Assembly (NCBI GenBank): GCA_001986395.2
Contig: MQVO02000133.1
Location: 1-24,719, forward strand
Origin: Irpex lacteus
Taxonomy: Eukaryota; Basidiomycota; Agaricomycetes; Polyporales; Irpicaceae
Length of the DNA stretch: 24,719 bases
Direction: 5' to 3'
The notes under the pieces were generated by a model. The model saw only the letters and a program-made list of their open reading frames with translations. It ran no database searches and was not told the origin of the DNA. Shown here one piece after another: positions 17,942 through 24,359 of this stretch (positions within the stretch are counted from its first letter, which is position 1; each line of letters starts with the position of its first letter). The translations under genes were made by a program, and so were the position numbers.

Positions 17942-18163
17942 GTGGGTAAAATGGAGACGGAAGAGGTAGATAAAATCAAGGGTCAGATGGCTCATTGCAG
18001 AGAAACCGGGTTGCATTTTAATATTTATAGTGGGAAATATCCTATTCATTTACAACTTACCCCTCATAATGCCGAAAATACTCATGACAGTGTCATGAAT
18101 GGGCCTAATTATAGAGATTATGGGGTTATGCCTAATTTAATAAATGAAAATGGGGTCCTATAG
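17942..18163 (+). CDS. Orphan ORF, unrecognised
   Basis: 73 codons from a GTG, with an ATG three codons later (17951), to TAG (18161-18163). Segments: KIKGQMAHCRETGLHFNIYS and HNAENTHDSVMNGPNYRDYG. It is polar with several His and Asn, with no membrane segment. I recognise no family. Its 3' end overlaps a convergent nad4L fragment, so the end of the ORF is a fusion product of a breakpoint. It could be a piece of an intron or plasmid gene. Confidence 0.35.
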   Translation: MGKMETEEVDKIKGQMAHCRETGLHFNIYSGKYPIHLQLTPHNAENTHDSVMNGPNYRDYGVMPNLINENGVL

Positions 18164-18296
18164 CACTTTCAGCTCCTGCAGTAGCAATAATAATAATAAT
18201 TGAATAAATTTGTCCAATTGTATCGTTATCATTATAAGCCATAACTAGAACTAGAATGGTTACAGAAAGAAGCATCAGTTCAATAATCACAATGAG
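18132..18296 (-). pseudogene. nad4L: nad4L internal fragment
   Basis: ND4L of complex I. The minus strand reads LIVIIELMLLSVTILVLVMA, then YNDNDTIGQIYSIIIIIATA and GAESAIG, matching the ND4L core (IELMLLavN...GQifalfvltvAAAEsAIGLA). It is cut at the 5' end by a TAA just before the LIV and at the 3' end after AIG, where it runs into the opposite orphan ORF and ends at 18132. About 46 native codons are left of about 90. Codons are CTA/CTT-type, as in the plus-strand nad5. Confidence 0.75.
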
Positions 18297-18324
18297 TTAA
18301 ATTAAAAAATAATTAGATATATAA

Positions 18325-18573
18325 TTAAAATATAAAATAAAATAAGAGAATTATTTTATGGGAGCCTCTGTTACCTCCATTATTTACACCACTGTTACCT
18401 CCAATATTTCCACCACTGTTCCCGCTATTACCATTATTATTACTAGCATTATCATTTCTTCTCCCACGTATACTTTGTTCAACTGCAGCTCCAGCACCTA
18501 CAACACCAGCTCCTTTAACAATTCCATTGATAATTTTTTCACCTATTTTCTTTCCTGGATAAAAAAAGTAAAA
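18325..18573 (-). CDS. Gly/Asn-rich ORF fragment
   Basis: The minus strand gives 83 codons with no start: PGKKIGEKIINGIVKGAGVV, GAGAAVEQSIRGRRND, then a low-complexity Asn/Gly/Ser tail with repeated GGNIGG/GGNSG/GGNRG units. This reads better as a protein than the plus-strand frame over the same bases. The Gly-rich IVKGAGVVGAGAA stretch looks like the C-terminus of a larger protein. Family unknown; a mitochondrial-plasmid or free-standing orf product is possible. It is truncated at the N-terminus close to a palindrome-like CTAGCTTGTGTGGG (18578-18591). Confidence 0.4.
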   Translation of the reverse strand, partial: FYFFYPGKKIGEKIINGIVKGAGVVGAGAAVEQSIRGRRNDNASNNNGNSGNSGGNIGGNSGVNNGGNRGSHKIILLFYFIF

Positions 18574-18642
18574 CTAACTAGCTTGTGTGGGTAATTAAAA
18601 TTTAATTAAATTTTAATAACTATCTTATTTTATTATTTTTGT

Positions 18643-18747
18643 CATCTTCCATCTCACATTTGTGGTATTCGTATTCAACTATCAGGAAGACTTGCCACAG
18701 AACGAGTTATCCCTCGTGTTACGAAAAATGTGAATGTGTTTGGATAA
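18643..18747 (+). pseudogene. rps3: rps3 C-terminal fragment
   Basis: 34 codons, HLPSHICGIRIQLSGRL-ATERVIPRVTKN, followed by a short tail and TAA. GIRIxLSGRL is the signature of the C-terminal domain of ribosomal protein S3, which in fungal mitochondria is often mtDNA-encoded and helps build the small subunit. The rest of the gene (several hundred codons) is absent; upstream is an AATTTAATTAAATT palindrome from the long-form element. Identification rests on one motif. Confidence 0.5.
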
Positions 18748-18810
18748 TAAAAGTAAAGTAAAGAATATATGTCACCCTCTTCCGAGAGAAATAAAAGTTT
18801 TTTCTTTTTA

Positions 18811-18835
18811 TAATTCTAACTAGTTTTTTTTGGGG
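18811..18835. mobile_element. Right half of a palindromic element
   Basis: TAATTCTAACTAG then TTTTTTTTGGGG, with no matching left arm. It abuts the broken end of the nad2 fragment, so half of the element may have been lost during the same event. Confidence 0.65.
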
Positions 18836-18836
18836 A

Positions 18837-19070
18837 TTGTGTAACAGTAGTTGCATGAATTAGACCTGAGTATAGTCCAACTCCTACAACAAATGATTTT
18901 AGAGACACTGTACTAAAACAATTGTATGATAGTGCTGCTGCAAATAGCAGTGCGATAACTACGTTTCGTGTAAATAGAGTAGCTGAGATTGTAGCCTTTT
19001 GTACTAGAGCGTTTTGTGGTTCAGTAGAAATTGCTGTAGAAGATAGCGGAATCGCTAGTACAAGAGCAAA
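18837..19070 (-). pseudogene. nad2: nad2 N-terminal fragment
   Basis: The minus strand reads FFALVLAIPLSSTAISTEPQ, NALVQKATISATLFTRNVV, then SLKSFVVGVGLYSGLIHATT and VTQ. The GVGLYsGLiHaTtVTQ part matches the ND2 segment G-GlyGGLFhvTxvTQ found near the N-terminus of fungal ND2. It is cut after VTQ by a half palindromic element. Codons are CTA/CGA-type. ND2 usually exceeds 450 residues; about 78 remain. The upstream end merges into a tRNA-remnant region with no clear start codon. Confidence 0.55.
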
Positions 19071-19084
19071 AAAGTAATTGTATG

Positions 19085-19490
19085 CTTGATTGAGTATGTA
19101 CTATCGTCTAAGGATTGTGCCAGAAGCAAAATATAATATATACAAGTTACGCTGATCGAACGAGTATTAACCGCTACTCTATATGATATAAGCTTTACTA
19201 GTAAGGCGAAAGTAATTACCATTATACAACACTTGCTTTCCATTGATAATGGTAGAGCACCGGCAGAAGAGTAGAACTTTTATCGCCTTGTCTGAAGCAA
19301 GGTAGTTACCTTTAATCTAGCAGTGCTAGTATATTAGACTAGTGAGGGGACTTTAACCTTTACGGCGTAGAAGCCACATGTTAAGCGAAGCTGTCACTCC
19401 TAAATACTGATTGTTTAGTATATTAATTAGTTTAATACTAGTGGTGGGACTTGAACCTTTAAGACCTTTTTGTCAACGCAACATAAATTA
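19085..19490 (-). pseudogene. Cluster of tRNA remnants
   Basis: On the minus strand three tRNA-like pieces are seen. 19120-19250 has AGCAAGTGTTGTATAATGGTAA (acceptor and D-arm-like), a possible Leu (TAG) or broken Gly anticodon arm, GTTCGATC and a closing ACTTG. 19310-19395 has GTGGCTTCTACGCC (a TCT anticodon in a stem with a wrong-sized loop) and GGTTAAAGTCCCCTCACTAG. 19440-19490 has GGTTCAAGTCCCACCACTAG, a typical tRNA 3' half. None folds completely. They are probably truncated copies, although heavily edited tRNAs cannot be excluded. Confidence 0.4.
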
Positions 19491-19678
19491 AAAAGGAGGG
19501 GGAGGACTAGGTTTACTTTTATTGTAAAAATTTTTCTTTTTATAATTCTCTATAATATTATACATATAAACTTAATCAATAGAGAAGGAATAATCTCTAA
19601 ATAAATTTAAAGATTCTCCCTCCCCTATTCTTTTATTTATATTTTTTATTTTTTGTTTTTAAATTTATGTTTAAGAAA

Positions 19679-19728
19679 TAAAATTTATACTCTCTTATAT
19701 AATTAAATACTTTTTTTATTTAGATATA
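19679..19728. repeat. 50-bp dispersed direct repeat, copy 2
   Basis: Identical to 6782-6831 over the full 50 bases; flanks differ. Confidence 0.8.
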
Positions 19729-19734
19729 TAAAAA

Positions 19735-19782
19735 TAATTAAATAATAAGTAACTAAAATAATAATTAAATAATTAAATATTT
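19735..19782. repeat. 48-bp inverted repeat, left arm
   Basis: The reverse complement equals 20210-20257 exactly. Together with a 36-bp direct repeat at nearly the same spacing, it brackets atp8, trnI and trnF. The arms could form a giant hairpin or allow the block to flip. Confidence 0.8.
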
Positions 19783-19873
19783 ATAAAATTTTAAAGTTCT
19801 ATAAATCTATTCCTTATATTAAAGGGATAAATAACTTTTAATTAAATTAAATTTATAATAAATTTGGGGATTA

Positions 19874-20009
19874 ATACCATTTTTCTTTTTTAAATCAATT
19901 ATTTTACGGTTATATAATCTTATTCGCCTTATTAGTATTAGTTTCATGAGTAATTTTACCATATCTTTTACAGTTACAAATCGTGAGATTATTAATAACT
20001 AAATTATAA
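19874..20009 (+). CDS. atp8: ATP synthase subunit 8, frame disturbed
   Basis: ATP8 is a short one-helix subunit of the F0 stator. The frame LNQLFYGYIILFALLVLVS, TGA, VILPYLLQLQIVRLLITKL ends at TAA 20007-20009. It matches the fungal ATP8 pattern MPxxxPFYFLNQL...lfsxfiLPxxLrl-xxRlxisKL in order and length (about 45 codons). Two oddities are seen. The expected MP start is an ATA-CCA (19874-19879) one T out of frame in a T-run, and an in-frame TGA sits where Trp would be acceptable. If TGA is Trp (code 4) and one T is an error, the gene is intact. It is followed 7 bp later by trnI. Confidence 0.65.
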
Positions 20010-20016
20010 TATAAAT

Positions 20017-20089
20017 AAGTCTATTATTTAATGGTTTAAAATATCTCCTTGATAAGGAGGCAATAGATGTTCGATCCATCTTAGACTTA
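20017..20089 (+). tRNA. trnI: tRNA-Ile (GAT), first copy
   Basis: The acceptor AAGTCTA/TAGACTT is perfect over seven pairs; D stem TTT/AAA; anticodon stem TCTCC/GGAGG with loop TTGATAA, anticodon GAT; T arm AGATG-TTCGATC-CATCT perfect; discriminator A. It lies between atp8 and trnF with 2-7 bp gaps, so it is probably co-transcribed. Confidence 0.92.
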
Positions 20090-20091
20090 AA

Positions 20092-20165
20092 GTTCCCATA
20101 GCTTAATTTGGTTAGAGCAATAAATTGAAGCTTTATTGATAAAAGTTCAAGTCTTTTTGGGGACC
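20092..20165 (+). tRNA. trnF: tRNA-Phe (GAA)
   Basis: The acceptor GTTCCCA/TGGGGAC pairs fully (one T-G); the D arm is AGCTTAATTTGGTTAGAGC-like; the anticodon stem ATAAA/TTTAT is perfect with loop TTGAAGC, anticodon GAA; T arm AAAAG-TTCAAGT-CTTTT. It is the complete trnF of the window, in contrast to the poor copy at 345-412. Confidence 0.92.
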
Positions 20166-20209
20166 CTATTCTTTATTTATATTTTTTATTTTTTGTTTTT
20201 AAATTTAAA

Positions 20210-20257
20210 AAATATTTAATTATTTAATTATTATTTTAGTTACTTATTATTTAATTA
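20210..20257. repeat. 48-bp inverted repeat, right arm
   Basis: Exact reverse complement of 19735-19782. It lies between trnF and nad3. Confidence 0.8.
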
Positions 20258-20374
20258 AATCTATTTATATTAATAAAGTATTTCTTATATTTTATCTTTT
20301 AATATTATTTTATTAATATCTTTTTATTTTTATTTACCTTATTTATTAGAAGGTTTATATCTTTTATTATTATA

Positions 20375-20766
20375 ATGTTTCATATTTATCTTTATTTAAG
20401 TCCTATTGTTGCTATTTTATTAATATTAATTAATTATTTTATATCTTTAGATAATTCTTATATTGAAAAGAAAGTCCTTTTGAATGTGGTTTTACTTCTT
20501 ATGAACAATCTAGATCTTCTTTTAATGTTTCTTTCATTTTAGTTGCTATCTTATTTTTACCTTTTGATTTAGAAATCTCTTCTCTTTTACCTTATGTTAT
20601 CTCCGCTTATAATAATAATCTTTACGGTTTATTTATCTTATTATTCTTTTTATTTATTTTAATACCCTTTAATAATCCAGCCGATATCTTTTTATTGCTG
20701 GAGGAGGTGACCCTGTACTATACCAACACCTATTCTTCCAAACAATTCTATATGTTTATTCTCTAG
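20375..20766 (+). pseudogene. nad3: nad3 with a -1 frameshift, 3' end fused to cox1 DNA
   Basis: ND3 is a three-helix subunit of complex I. From ATG 20375 the first frame reads MFHIYLYLSPIVAILLILIN...SLDNSYIE. A one-base shift near 20470 (in GAAAAGAAAGT) leads to a second frame, [40 protein letters not shown] and [20 protein letters not shown]. All ND3 hallmarks (SP-ECGF, the FDLEI helix) are present. After PFNNP, about 20680, similarity ends, and the frame continues through a cox1 piece to TAG at 20764-20766, so the usual ELGKGAL-type C-terminus is lost. The shift may be a real mutation, a sequencing error, or recoding. TTA-rich codons match cox2. Confidence 0.8.
20691..20738 (+). pseudogene. 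cox1: cox1 exon fragment joined to intron ORF
   Basis: In a frame overlapping the end of nad3, the DNA encodes [16 protein letters not shown], the COX1 segment AGGGDPxLYQHLFWFFGHPE up to the F before W. At this point reading continues directly into the LAGLIDADG ORF, as in cox1 introns whose ORF is fused to the upstream exon. Only 16 codons of exon remain; the left side is nad3 DNA. The Leu codons used are CTA. Confidence 0.75.
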
Positions 20767-21020
20767 TTATTATGCCTTCGGGTTTCCGGTTTAACGCATT
20801 TTATTCACTCTATGCAAAGCGATTTCCTAACGCAGTAGCTCCAAGTCAATCATTTCTTGAATGGCTGATTGGGTTTGCTGTAGGCGATGGTAGCTTTGTA
20901 GTTAACAGCCGAGGAACTGCTGTATTCGTGATTACACAACTTACTGAAGATATTCAGGTACTTCTGAACATTATTTTTGTTTACAGGGGAGAAATAAAAG
21001 TTAATATATTAATAAATTAA
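20739..21020 (+). pseudogene. LAGLIDADG intron endonuclease, first domain (cox1 intron), truncated
   Basis: Continuous with the cox1 exon frame: [20 protein letters not shown], then PSQSFLEWLIGFAVGDGSFV, VNSRGTAVFVITQ and LTEDIQVLLNI. LIGFAVGDGSF is a LAGLIDADG motif with its acidic residue, and SFxVxxRGxxxFVITQxTxDIQVL is typical of the first domain of cox1 intron endonucleases. After LNI the frame becomes unrelated and ends at 21018-21020, about 95 codons in; a complete enzyme has about 250-300. The second domain is missing, and the LAGLIDADG second-domain relics in the 1.5-kb repeats could be from this or another intron. Confidence 0.75.
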
Positions 21021-21092
21021 GAATAAATATAATAAACTGTTTGAACTATACTAATATTTCTAATATGTAAAGATTAAAGAATATAAATATAA

Positions 21093-21487
21093 TTAATTAC
21101 TATTTATACAATTAAAGAATATATAATTTGAACTCTTAGTTAAGGAGCGTAGCGAGTGAGTGGAACGAGGGATACTATAGATTAAAATAAACAAAAATCT
21201 TCTTTTCTTAAACTCTTTAGCATTAACCACAATACAACTTGTAGTATTATTACTTCTACCGAACCCTCCGTATAAACAATTTAATAATAATTTAGCAATC
21301 CATCTTTTTGCCCCTTTTGACTCAGCTTTAACTTTATATAAAGTATTTACATAATCAGAGAAAATATCAACTTTCTCACAGGAGTAGCCTCCTTTAATAA
21401 TAAATTGATATTCAGGAATTAAATTTTTAGCCATTTTCAACTCTTCAGAGAAATAAATAGCAGTCCATTTACCTACCTCCTTTTATT
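21093..21487 (-). pseudogene. dpo: Family B DNA polymerase (plasmid type), palm A-B region
   Basis: The open frame from about 21487 reads EVGKWTAIYFSEELKMAKNL, IPEYQFIIKGGYSCEKVDIF, SDYVNTLYKVKAESKGAKRW and IAKLLLNCLYGGFGRSNN. The AKLLLNCLYGGFGR piece is motif B (KxxxNSxYG type), and the preceding GKWTxxYFSEEL region is typical between motifs A and B in protein-primed mitochondrial plasmid polymerases. After EFKKRRF the frame leaves the family and ends in spacer. The motif A (DxxSLYP) and motif C parts are absent. It overlaps in content with the plus-strand dpo at 553-967, so at least two integrated copies or scattered parts are present. Confidence 0.8.
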
Positions 21488-21582
21488 TAAATAAAAATAA
21501 AAATAAGGAAAGTAGCTACTTGTTCCATTAAAAAAAATAATGGTTCAATCGAAGCATTAGATAATGGAACTCCCTCTTCTAT

Positions 21583-21607
21583 CCTTTTTTTTATTAAAAA
21601 AAAGGGG
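21583..21607. repeat. Poly-T/poly-A hairpin
   Basis: CC plus eight T, ATT, then a poly-A run and GGGG. Same class as the hairpin at 175-197. Confidence 0.55.
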
Positions 21608-21750
21608 AAGAAGATTTTAGTTGGTTTGTAGATGAGGATGGTAAGATGATAGACTATAATAAAAAGATTAATGTTTTTGAAGCTGTACAATTATTGCACC
21701 ACTTTCTAAACAAAAAGTATGGTATATCTAAGGAAACGGTTAAGAAATAA
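21607..21750 (+). pseudogene. Short ORF tail, unrecognised
   Basis: About 47 codons open after the hairpin: EEDFSWFVDEDGKMIDYNKK, INVFEAVQLLHHFLNKKYGI and SKETVKK, TAA at 21748-21750. It is highly protein-like (charged, low stop density in AT-rich DNA) and looks like the C-terminus of a DNA- or RNA-metabolism protein, but no family is recognised. Its 5' part ends at a hairpin and there is no start. Confidence 0.4.
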
Positions 21751-22007
21751 AATTTATATCTAATATTTTTTTATTCTAACAGCTGTGTAATTGTAAGACT
21801 CTATTAAAATTTTATTTACTTTATATTTTTATACTTTACTTTGTTGAAGACTATTAAAATTATAACCTCTCTACTTAAACATTTTTTATTTTTTATTTCT
21901 TTATTTTTATTTATTGAATATAATAATCTAATTATAATATTTTATTTTAAGTTTTAATTTTAATATTATAAATTTAATTTATTTAATAAAAGGAATGATG
22001 TGAATAT
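21751..22007. other. AT-rich spacer
   Basis: I see no gene or clear repeat in it. Confidence 0.4.
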
Positions 22008-22141
22008 AATTGGCACTCATATATCTAGATGTTATGTTCCGAACTCCTGAAGAACCACGGTTAAGTGTGGTGGGATCAGTAGGAACAGTAAGTAATATGA
22101 CAAGGAGGTGTGGCGACCTGACGTTTAAGTACATACCAATT
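22008..22141 (+). rRNA. rrn5: Candidate mitochondrial 5S rRNA
   Basis: An island of higher GC carries TTCCGAACTCCTGAAG (22037-22052), very like the conserved loop C of 5S rRNA (CCGAACTCxGAAG), then GGTTAAGTGTGGTGGGATCA with GTAG, like the TTAAGC...GATGGTAG part, and GGAGGTGTGGCGACC like the loop E/helix V side. AATTGG (22008-22013) pairs with CCAATT (22136-22141) and could be helix I; the length, 134 nt, is slightly long for 5S. It would lie between spacer and trnI. mtDNA-encoded 5S rRNA is uncommon in fungi and is permuted in some mushrooms. The helix II/IV pairings were not fully solved, so this is a motif-based call. Confidence 0.45.
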
Positions 22142-22202
22142 TTATTTTTTGGGTTTATTAACCCCCTATGAACCTTTTAATAAAGCTAAATATAAATTAA
22201 TT

Positions 22203-22273
22203 AAGCCTATGATTTAAAGGTAGAATAATTTCTTGATAAGGAATCTGTAGAAGTTCGAATCTTCTTGGGCTTA
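22203..22273 (+). tRNA. trnI: tRNA-Ile (GAT), second copy
   Basis: The acceptor AAGCCTA/TGGGCTT pairs over seven positions (one T-G); anticodon stem ATTTC/GGAAT with loop TTGATAA, anticodon GAT; T arm AGAAG-TTCGAAT-CTTCT perfect; discriminator A. The D stem has three pairs. The sequence differs clearly from the trnI at 20017, so it is not a recent duplicate. Confidence 0.9.
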
Positions 22274-22313
22274 TTGTCTTTTTTTTTTTAATTATTCTTT
22301 TGTTTAATCCCAA

Positions 22314-22397
22314 CCCAAAAAAAACTAATTATTTCATCCGCAATTATTAAAATTTAATTTAATTAAATTTTAATTAGAAGCCTAGTTTTTTTGTTGG
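22314..22397. mobile_element. Palindromic element (long form)
   Basis: CCCAAAAAAAACTAATT, CATCCGCAATTATTAAAAT, an AATTTAATTTAATTAAATT centre, then GAAGCCTAGTTTTTTTG. Same long-form design as 6900 and 23199. A right half of another copy lies at 22551-22575. Confidence 0.75.
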
Positions 22398-22664
22398 TTT
22401 ATTAAAAAAAAAAGGAGGGTAAAGGTAATAATGATGTTACAGTGATAAAAATTAAATATATAATATATTGTTAGACCCACTGTCTTTCCCCACTCCTCAC
22501 CTACTTTTGTCTTTTTCTTATGCCTTTTTATTTTCTTTATTTCTTTTTTTTTTAATTAGAGCCTAGTTTTTTTGATTTGAAATAATAAATTTAAATCTAA
22601 AATTATAATAATTAGAGTGGATTCAAGCACTGACAATTTCAATCATAAGGATTTCCTAATAATG

Positions 22665-23146
22665 AAAATATTTCTTATGGATTAACTATAAATACAGAAA
22701 AATGTATTGGAATATAAATTTAATATCTTAGAATTTAGTTTAATGTTAGTTTCATATTTAAATATTAATCTCCCTGGTACTGCAGTGAAATTGAATATGT
22801 TAGCTAGATTAGTAGGAGGATACGAGTTAGATAAAGCACCTGCTTTATCGAATGTTTTTATTGTGTTTGAAGATTTAACTTGGGTATATTTACAAGGAAT
22901 ATTATCTAAAGTTAATATAAAATTAAGTAGTGGTAGTACAAGTAAAAAAATTTACTGTCTACTGTTCAATTTTATTTAAGTAACTTCTTAAATATCTTTG
23001 GATACTCTGCTGATGAGGTATACCAAAGTTTTATAAGTAACAATAAAAAAAGTAATGTTATACTTTATAATCAAGACTCTGAAAGAGGATTTTTAACTAA
23101 AATGATAATAAAGTTTTTAAATGATACTATAAATAATATAAATTAA
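22665..23146 (+). pseudogene. Orphan ORF with one frameshift
   Basis: The first frame (22665-22979) includes EFSLMLVSYLNINLPGTAVK, LNMLARLVGGYELDKAPALS and NVFIVFEDLTWVYLQGILSK. In an A-run near 22945 the frame shifts, and a second frame continues LLSTVQFYLSNFLNIFGYSA, DEVYQSFISNNKKSN and ERGFLTKMIIKFLNDTINNI to TAA 23144-23146. Joined, this is about 160 residues of good protein character, so it was a gene recently. I recognise no family; it sits between dpo pieces, so a linear-plasmid accessory protein is an option. There is no ATG at the 5' end. Confidence 0.5.
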
Positions 23147-23198
23147 AACATAGAAGAATTAAAAAAAAATAAAGATATTAGAAAGAATAATCGGCACT

Positions 23199-23286
23199 CC
23201 CCCAAAAAAACTAGTTAGAATTATTTCATCCGCAATTATTAAAATTTAATTAAATTAAATTTTAATTAGAGCCTAGTTTTTTGGGG
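23199..23286. mobile_element. Palindromic element (long form) at the end of dpo
   Basis: CCCCCAAAAAAACTAG, TTAGAATTATTTCATCCGC, AATTTAATTAAATTAAATT, GAGCCTAGTTTTTTGGGG. It interrupts the minus-strand dpo reading frame just after the exonuclease domain and supplies its last residues and stop. Confidence 0.85.
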
Positions 23287-24290
23287 AGTTTTATAAATTC
23301 TCATAGGTAACGCAGGAAGAGTATAAGAAGAATTAATATTAACTTTAAATTTCTTATAAACAAGTTCATTAAATTTAACTAACACTTGGAACAATGATTT
23401 ACAATCGATTTTACAATAAGTAAGAGCTTGATCTTTAAAGTTCCATGGTCCAGATTTATTATTATAATGTAAATCAAACAATTGTTCATAATCTGCCCTA
23501 GAAAGATCAGTAAATAATTCATAAGCAGGGAAATCCCCGCTATAATTAATATCTGAGAAGTAAAAAGGGAAATGTGTTTTAACAGTAGGTACATTAAATG
23601 ATTTACACAATCTTCTTAGGCCCATAGGTAATAATAGGAATGAATCTTTAAAGATAATAGTTCTATTATTCACTTTAAATCTGATAGCCATTAATTTACC
23701 ATTAAATAATAATGGTTTAACAGTGGCTCCAGGATAATTTAATAAATGTTTAAGAAGTAAGATTTCATCAAAACCAGATAGATTATGTGCATAAGCATAT
23801 TTAATACTCTTTAAAATTTAATAGTTGATCTAAAAATGAAATAAACATAGTTGCTTGTGCTTCCTCTGTTATATTAGTAGCAATAGAATTAATATAGTTA
23901 CCCCCAGTATAATGACCATAGTAAGCTGTAATTAGATAAGGATGATGATTACCAGAAACATTAACTGTTTCTATATCAAATGTACAAAATGTATCCAAAG
24001 CTGATATTTTTTCTTCTACTTTGTGTACTTTAAAGGGTTTAGCAGGTAATTGTTTTTCAGTTACAATTACTTCACCATCTTGAATATATAAAGTATCATG
24101 ATTGATTTCTCTTCTAAAGATATTCTGACTTAATTTTGTATCAGTGAATCTTTGATCTAGAAACCATGATAATGTACACTATTAATATTATCTTTTTGAT
24201 GAATTTCTATAGGTTGTTCCCCATCAAAGATTTTATATATTACAGTACCATCTGAAGAATCATCCACAAATTTTACTCTCCCAAAAATGA
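23266..24290 (-). pseudogene. dpo: Family B DNA polymerase (plasmid type), N-terminal and 3'-5' exonuclease domain
   Basis: Read on the minus strand: an N-terminal piece RVKFVDDSSDGTVIYKIFDG (about 24290-24190) ends at a TAG; a second frame (24178-23801) holds Exo I, CTFDIETV (Asp-x-Glu); after a single extra T near 23804 a third frame holds Exo II, YAHNLSGFDEILLLKHLL, and Exo III, YCKIDCKSL (Tyr-x3-Asp), ending at 23266. All three proofreading motifs of family B polymerases are intact, so decay is recent: two frameshifts plus a palindromic element (23199-23286) that cuts the gene. The polymerase part at 21093-21487, on the same strand downstream, is probably the continuation, now separated by an orphan ORF, trnI and the 5S candidate. 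Confidence 0.88.
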
Positions 24291-24299
24291 TGAGGATTC

Positions 24300-24359
24300 A
24301 TATTGGTAGAGCATATCACTGTTAATGATGGTATCCATGTTCAATTCACGGGTACAACT
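24300..24359 (+). pseudogene. tRNA-Asn-like (GTT) remnant lacking its 5' acceptor
   Basis: The anticodon stem TATCA/TGATG (24314-24318/24326-24330) holds CTGTTAA, anticodon GTT, and the T arm is CCATG-TTCAATT-CACGG with one mismatch. A TTGGTAGAGCA D-arm end is present, but the 5' acceptor strand that should pair with GTACAAC is not there; dpo DNA begins instead. So it appears cut at its 5' side by the dpo junction. Confidence 0.45.

Larger units (their letters stand above)
19491..19873. other. AT-rich spacer upstream of atp8 with repeats
   Basis: Holds a 36-bp repeat (19632-19667, again at 20172-20207), copy 2 of the 50-bp repeat (19679-19728) and the left arm of a 48-bp inverted repeat (19735-19782). 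No gene was seen. Confidence 0.6.

Noticed and set aside
18358..18594. Ser/Thr-rich plus-strand ORF
   Set aside because: The minus strand of the same bases gives a more protein-like frame (IVKGAGVVGAGAA and Gly/Asn repeats).
19055..19243. 62-codon minus-strand ORF
   Set aside because: Overlaps tRNA-like remnants and has no recognisable protein pattern.
23379..23594. 71-codon minus-strand ORF
   Set aside because: Out-of-frame shadow of the dpo exonuclease frame.
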